Assembly: GCA_964036295.1 (NCBI GenBank)
Contig: OZ038467.1
Location: forward strand, 21,270,170 to 21,334,169
Direction: 5' to 3'
Origin: Plumapathes pennacea
Lineage: Eukaryota > Cnidaria > Anthozoa > Antipatharia > Myriopathidae
DNA: 64,000 nucleotides
The translations under genes and the position numbers were made by a program. Within the stretch, counting starts at the first letter, position 1; each line of letters opens with the position of its first letter. Shown piece by piece: positions 22,501-30,438 of the stretch. The notes below the pieces were generated by a model. The model saw only the letters and a program-made list of their open reading frames with translations. It did no database searches and had not been told where the DNA came from.

Positions 22501-25500
22501 GAATCGCGACTCTATCAGTTTTGCACAGTAAAGGAAAGTCGCTCTTCGACACCGATTTATTATTATTATTACTTTAACAGAAGCCGCGATTGTTCCAGCC
22601 AACGCTGCGTCCTAACCAAATACGTGCTGTTTTTTTTTGTTTTTGTTTTTTTTTTTTGTTTTAATAAATCACGTTTCTTCGAGTTAATGTCTCAGTCACA
22701 CGATTTAAGATAACGGCACCTGGCGGAAAAAGTGATGTTGCACGAAGGCACTCTGAAATAGCTCAAAAATTAGCGAAATGTTCTATACATATGTATATAA
22801 TCCTACTTGGCCTTCATCACAGTTTCGGGGCATGTTAAAATACACAACTGAAAAGACGTTTGCCTGTAATTATTAAACTCAACGGTTCCTGATAGTCGTA
22901 GTTTTTAGTTGTTACGGAGCAGATTTTAGGGGACTCGCTTCTGTACTCGATGACTTCTTTATTCGTGATTCAGTGCTGAGCTCTTGAGCTTCGAGACTAA
23001 CGGAGAGCTCGGGCTCCAAGTCACCACTCTAACTCAACTCAACTCCACTTAACTCAACAACCCAGCGGTTCAGTATGCTCCGGGAGCACGTACAGCGGTT
23101 ACAAACTTCCTTTTGGGTAAACAACTAAATTAGATAGCAAAACCACGATGAGATCAGAACGGAAAAGGGTGGACAGAATTTCCGCGGCATAGGCGACTAC
23201 AAAGACTCCGAAGGTGTCTGTGCATCACGATGCCGTGCAAACACTTGGCAGCTTAGCTCAAATCGTGCAGGCAAAGCTTACCGACAGGCACGTTCGTAGC
23301 AACCCTGGCGCCATGCCTTTCCTGCGGTTTGTGCTGCACACGCAAATGCTTCGCTGACCTCAGTTATGAACTATGCTCCTAAAGGCTATTGTGAACCTAA
23401 GTCCGAAGGTCAAATTTGAGCTCTTCCGTTTGCAAATACAAGTTCGCTCCAGGATAGCCGAAATATTATTCTTTATAATAAACCTCCAAATTGTTTCGAA
23501 TTGTCCCTTGACATAGTTATTTTCCAGCAAATGCAACAAAACCTCAAACGTTATCGTCTACGTTATCCCTTCAGTGATTTCGAAATGTAGAGCGGCCCTC
23601 ATACGGTACGAAAATTCAAAATTAAAATTTTAGATAGGCCGAGGGGCGCTTATTCCAAGGGAGCGTTCATTCGATAGGGTGGGGCATGTATTGTTCAAAA
23701 CCGTATAGTTCTAGTAGCGACACTGAAAGTCATCTAACATCGCTTATTGGAGGATTTGCCGTTTGAGCAAAAACATCGACTATATAAAGGGGGAGGCGCT
23801 TATTACAAATTTCTGAGAAGGAGGGCTTATCCGAGGAATTAGGGCGAATTCTTTTTTGCTGCAATGAGTTTTCTCGCGCCATTTCCATGACATCACATCC
23901 TGGGCGGCCATTTTTGATTGACAACCACATCGCATAGCAAGTTGGATAAGGTTCCCAAGTTTGTTGCAAAAAGCTTTTACATCATGATTGTTTAACATAG
24001 TTAACTGCAGATCTTCAAAGCATGAATGCGAGAGTTGTGCAGCAAATTCTTCTTGTATGATCTCGGTTAATCGTTAACTTTGCAACCGCTTAAACGCCGC
24101 GGCTGGGACGAATTCGGCATGACAGCTGCACCTTCTGAGACAACAGTGACTGCATTTACCGGCCGGAAATAGCTTTTTACGGTAAGATGTATCAGATAGT
24201 GTCCAGATTTTTGGTATTTGATCGACCTTTTTATGATTTGTACGTTTAACCGGACAGAAGCGATTACGGCAGGTCTTTTCCACTGGTAGCGGGTAGCGGG
24301 TAACGGGCGACGGGTAACACTCAATCGCTTTCTCAATCGATGAAGATCAGTATTGCAGTCAAAGCAACCGTAACTCTTTCGCGCATGCATTACACAAATC
24401 TTGACTTGTGTCGTGTTTGACAGCGATGTCACCACCTCGTGTTAAACACCCGTGAATGCGATTGATGTTCTATTTTAAATGGAACCGCAAGCAGCTACCT
24501 TTGGTGACAATTAGTGTTTATTGATTGACGTGTAACTTGAACTAACTGCAAATCGACCCCAAATGAATTTGCCTTCAACGAAGAAAAAAGTCAGGAAGGA
24601 TATAAGAAATACAGTTCCAATACGTACAGCAATATTACCCATCAAACCAAAGAGCTATTATAATAACATATAGTTAATAAAATCTCATTAAAATACTGTA
24701 TAACGTTAATTTTGTTTGGTAATCAATTGCAAATGTTTCCTTTTAAAGAGGTATGGTCCTTTGGTGGCCATGTATTGTTTTACGCGCTATTCTAATTGCT
24801 ATTCACTCCAACAAAACAAGTGTGTTACAAGAAAAAAACTTAACAAGTGTTCCTCTGAGAAGGCGTTGGTAAGGACAATGAATTGGCAATCAAATTGTTT
24901 CTTACACGGTAAAACGCATAAGGAATACGCTTCACTGTCTACAGCTGTTGTTCGACTAATCAAAAATGTATGCCGAATTCCCGCCAAAGAAGCTGTTTGT
25001 TTGACTCCGTTAATGTGCTCTGAGTTGTTTCATCGATGCATTTACTACGGTAAATTTTCTATTGTTCTGAAACACACTTACCACGGTTTTGTGAATTGTC
25101 TAGACGCGTCGAACTTTTACCGCAGTAAAGTAAATGCTTTCACCGAGGTAAATGTGTCTCGTGTAATAAAAATTATTTATTTTACAAACAAACACCAAAT
25201 AAACAAGTCACCCGTCGCCCGCTGCCCGTTACTCGCTTACCCGTTACCCGCTACCCATTACCCGTCACCCGCTACCCGCTACCCGCGGGAAAGACCTGCC
25301 GAAGCGATTATGTTGTGATGGATTAGTGTCGCTCAGAAAATGTAAATTAGGGTAAGTTTCAAAATAAACGTCTGTAGATCCACACAAACGCGAATTTGTA
25401 GTTCCAGGGGTTTGAAACACCCTTGAAATTCGTTTTGTCGTGATTTAAAGCGGAAAATATAAACATATAGGAACGTCCGACCGCTAATTTCCGATAAAGT

Positions 25501-26139
25501 CAAAGATCAAAGAATGCGTTGTTTTGGTCACGTAACCCGACTTCAAACCGTTCCCGAAATCCGCCATTTAATTTACCCCAATTTTTTATTTGCTTTATGT
25601 TTAGTTCAAGGGATGGTCCTTCCCTGGGGTAAATTCTCAGTGGTCGAAGCGATGTACCAGAGTGCGATTTTTGGCTTTGAACTTGACCTATATTTTAAGG
25701 TCACACATCACTGTCACGGTCATAAATTTTGAAAATTTGCCAAAAATGCAGGCTTCGGTAACACTGCAATCTGACGGCACTAGTTAACAGAGGAGAGACA
25801 TTGTTTACTTTGTAGGACTCGATTTTCTGTAAAACGGTCTTTACCATCGTGAGGGAGCTTCCGAAAAACTTGGTATTTTAGTGTTGAATTTACCAAATTC
25901 CACGCGCGAACACAAAATAATTCACCAAAAATAGATAAAGAATCAAAACAACCTCGGACCTATATTTTTGGTAAAAGTTACTGAAGGCCTTTAATATGGA
26001 AAAGTTTGAGAAAATCGGATTTTTCTATCTTGCATACCTATAGTCGATATTTACAGCAAACCCGCTTTTAAGAAGCACTCTAAAAACAAAGACATAGAAA
26101 AATTTATATAGTATTGATGTTTTTCTTTAGACTAGTAAA

Positions 26140-26199
<60 letters not shown>

Positions 26200-29100
26200 T
26201 ACTACTACTAGGAAGTGAAATGCTGCCATTTGTTAAGATAAATGTTAAATATGAAAAGATTGCCATTTCATTTCAGAAAGTTACTACATTCAATAACCCT
26301 TTCACTCCCAAAAGTGGTTAACTTCAATTTTCTCCTTCAGTTTCTTACCAGAAATATATCATACAGGGTAACTTGTTCAGATTAAACCTGATTGAAATAT
26401 CAACTGTCGCTACATAAGGTTGGTAAAATGTGCATTTTGAACTTGGCAGTGAAAGGGTTAATAAGTAACAGGAACAGTCGACAATAACAAAGTGTCGATT
26501 TTGCAAGTGTCGGTATTCTAGAGTTGCTCCAAAGAGGCTATTACACGAGTAGGAGTGCAATACGGCGGCGTATTTTTACGATTCAGTTTTATTTTCTCGA
26601 GCCAACTTCGGCGGCGTTCTCTCTGCGCACAAAATGGAACAATGCATGTACACATCTCCATCGATCGGGTCTGAGTGGGCTCAAAAGCCACCCAGTACAA
26701 TGACTTGGTTTGATTGCTTTGAGTTTGCACTGGGTCTACGGGCCGTACGGAAATGAAACTGCGTAATTTCCCACGGCATTCCTTTGCTTTGACAGCGAGC
26801 GAGAACACTTTCGCTAAAGTAGACACGGTTGTATTTCAAGAAGAATCAGCAAAGTAATATGTACACAAACCTCGTGGGCCTCGATAAATCGTTCCACACA
26901 AAATACATGTGCCCATACTGCTTTAAATTTTGCACAAAAAATGGATTGCCAGCAGTGGAATGCACGTGATTGACCTCTCGCAACATGTATTTAATCGTGA
27001 GTAACGCAACGAGGCGAAGAAACGAGCGTTGACGACAAAAAAAAATTGTTATCTCAAGTCAGAGTGCAATATATTTTCTTTACTCACATGTAAAGCCAAA
27101 TGATGAAACAGATAAACATTGAGAGGCACATTGACACAAAAGTGACTCGATTCAAGTGACAAAATATTTTCGCTGCGTCGCCGGTGCTCCGCAGCAATTA
27201 TTAATTAATGATGTAATTTAATTATGTTTTGTCATTGCGAAGCAATTGCACCAGAGGCACTGTATCAGCATTTTGCTGGCACTAATTTAACCTGCATTAC
27301 CAAATAAAGAATGTATGTATGAATGTGTGTTTGTCCCCGAACGAAGTGAGGGAAATACTCACGACACTAATGCAGCAATATTATACCGCCTACTTGGGGA
27401 CTCCAAGCCTGTCGCCATCTCGAAATTTAACGTTGTCTGTCAGTCAGTCAGTCAGTCAGTCTGTCGTACGACTTTAGGCGCGGTTACCCCGCTAACCAAT
27501 AACAAAGGCCGGATCGATCACGTGTGCCCTGTTGTTTTACTCGGAATAACTTAGAGATGAGATTTGAACGAAGCATTTAGATTTGAACGAAGCAACAATA
27601 TATTGTAGCTGCGTTCACGAAAATGGAAAACTTAACTGAAAAACTTGAAACACAACAGTCTCGCGAAGCTCGTCTTCAAATGAGAAGGGAACAGGCACGA
27701 ACAAGGCGAAATCGTGAAACGAGCGAACAACAGCGCATGAATGCCGATCGAAAGCGACATGAACAGAAACGGGTAATGCAGACAACTCCGCAAAGAGAAC
27801 AGCGCTTGAACGCAAATCGGAAACTTCAGGAGAAAAAGCGGGCCGAAGAGAAGACTCCGCAAATTAAGACAACAGCGCATGAATGCCGACCAAAAGCGAC
27901 ATGAACAGAAGCGGGAAACACAGACAACTCCGCAAAGGGAACAGTGCTTGAAAGCAAATCGGGAGCTTCAAACGCCGTTTTGTGTTAAACTCAGATACTT
28001 ATTTAGAAAGGACAAGCAACAAAGGTTAGTCAGTGGAAATCGAACAATCACCGTGACAAATATATATTTTGTAACTCGATCACTTCAAGAATGTATTAAA
28101 ATCTGTATGCTGATCATTTTCCCTCGAAGTATTGTTTTACTACGCTTCTGTCGCCAGTTTCGGCTACCGTATTTGCTCAGAGCAATCGGAACTTGGAGTC
28201 TTGAATAATTTAGTCAGATGTCTTATTTTTCTGTAATCTGACACGCGGTGATTGCAGCGAGAATCGTTCACAAGCCCTTAGAAGTATTACTGGGTCTGAA
28301 GCCCGTGTATAATTTGAAGTAAACTGTTCAAGTTTTGCTTTGATTCTGGGAGAAATTTTGCTGTTTTGAGTGGGTTCAAATACAAAACAATTCGAGCCTA
28401 TTAAATATGCACGCCTGAGTCTGGTGCATGCAGTAGTAAAAACAAATCGCACAGGAAGCCTATTTAATTGTACTGCCTATGAATTCGAAATTAGAAAATC
28501 AGTGTTCCTTTTTTCCCGTACTACGACGGCCGACCAACTTCAAACTTTGAGTATTCAATTTCGAGAACGTGCTTGGCAGACTGTATGAATTAATTTGACG
28601 TGCCGACTGTGGGAAATACGTACTTCGTCACGCAATCGATTCTTTTTTCAACGCAAAAGTATAACACACACCATTCTTTTTCTCCTTCCTTTGCGTGTAG
28701 CACTTGAGTTCGAAGAAAAGATTGAGTCAACATTTCGGTAAAACAAAGGCTACTCTTATTGGGAGTTACCAAAAGTAAAAGTCCCATCAATGGCAGAGTG
28801 AGGGGGTATATGCGATTATCGTATTTCTAGTAATTTCAAATTGTAAATGGCATATACATGAACTTTGCGGCACTTTTTGCAATTTGAGACTACTGGAGCT
28901 CTGTTTTTTCTTGATTGATCACATGTATATTATTATTCAAAACGCACAGGAAGACTTACAATCAGCAACTGCCACAAAATAAAAGAAAATTTGCATATTT
29001 CCCACCCCAACCTGCAGCTGACAGCCAGCTGTTTCCCAGTTCATCAAAGGAAAATTAACAGGATATTCTGCATCCCGGTGAAATGAAGTCGCAAAATCTT

Positions 29101-30407
29101 AAAATTAGTTTTAAGAGCGAGACTTGGGAGGGGATACTGACTGCCATTTAGATCCGTCGTCGACAACCCCTTTTTCCAGGTTAATTAGCGACTCTTGCGT
29201 GACTGTCATGCAAGCGTGCCTAGTACGTCATACTATTCACGTTCATACTATTAAAACTCTCGCACAATAATACCATGTCAAATTGCACAGTTCTCAACTG
29301 GGCAACAATCATACCAACACATTCTTCATAAAAAAAGCCAGCACAACTTAAACACAAGCCTGGAAATGACTAAACGCGCTCAGACAAAAGTGAATGAGAT
29401 GTTAATGTCTACTCATTCTTGTGTCTATCTATCAACAGTGTGAAGAGGTCGTGTACTCACTTCCAAGAGTCTCGAATGAAATTTCATTGCTCCACTGCTC
29501 AAGTTGTTTGTCGTCCTTCGTTGGCGTGACTCGAACTTTGTACTCAGTGTTTGGATCAAGATGAGTCAGGTTCACTTTGGTGACGTTTTCTAGCTGTGCA
29601 ACACCGTGGAACTGAGCTGTTGTCGTCAAGTTTTTGCGATTGGTGAGTTCAATGTCGTAACCAGCCCACAGAGTGCTGTTGCTAGTCATGACTGACAGCA
29701 CTGCTTGCCTCTCCTCAATCTCCTCGACTTTTAGTTCGACTGGTGACAGACAAACAAGAATATCGTGGAGTTACATAGTTGCACTAGTTACATAGAAACG
29801 AGAATGCATTGGAGTTATATAGTTGCACTAGTTTAATACATAGAAACGAGAATACACTGGAGTTATATAGATTGACTTGTGACAGAGATACAAGAATACG
29901 TTGAGGTTATATAGCTTGACTGGCGACAGAGAAACTAGAATACGATAGAGTTATATAGCTTGACTGGTGACAGAGAAACAAAAATACATTGGAGTTAAAG
30001 AGCTTGATAGGTAAGAGAAAAACTAGAATACATTGGAGTTATATAGCTTGACCGGTGACAGAAAAACAAGAATATTGTGAAGTTATATAGCTTGACTGGT
30101 GACAGAGATACGAGAATACATAGGAGTTATATAGCTTGAACTGTTACAGCGAAAAGGTGGTAGCATGTTGGCATGTCATATATTCGTTGACTAAAATCGC
30201 CTTGTTCTTTTTTCAAACATTTCAGACTTCTACAAAGCATCCTTGTGTTTCAAAAAAGCAAGTAAATATAACCCGCTGTCTTCTGACTTGGGTCTTGAAT
30301 TGAAGTGTATACAAACTTTTAAAATTGCAATTATGTCTGCAAATCACTTGATTTTTAATTTCAATATTTTTAGATCAATTTTTAAATGTACAAATAATTC
30401 TTTCCAG

Positions 30408-30438
<31 letters not shown>

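Noticed and set aside
22554-22665. Poly-T/G run as a retrotransposon tail
   Set aside because: No coding or LINE/SINE body lies next to it, and no flanking duplication was found.
24716-25318. Open frame of 201 codons, the longest in the window
   Set aside because: It starts from TTG, its tail translates the subterminal repeats of a transposon, and no domain is visible; kept only as a note within the element.
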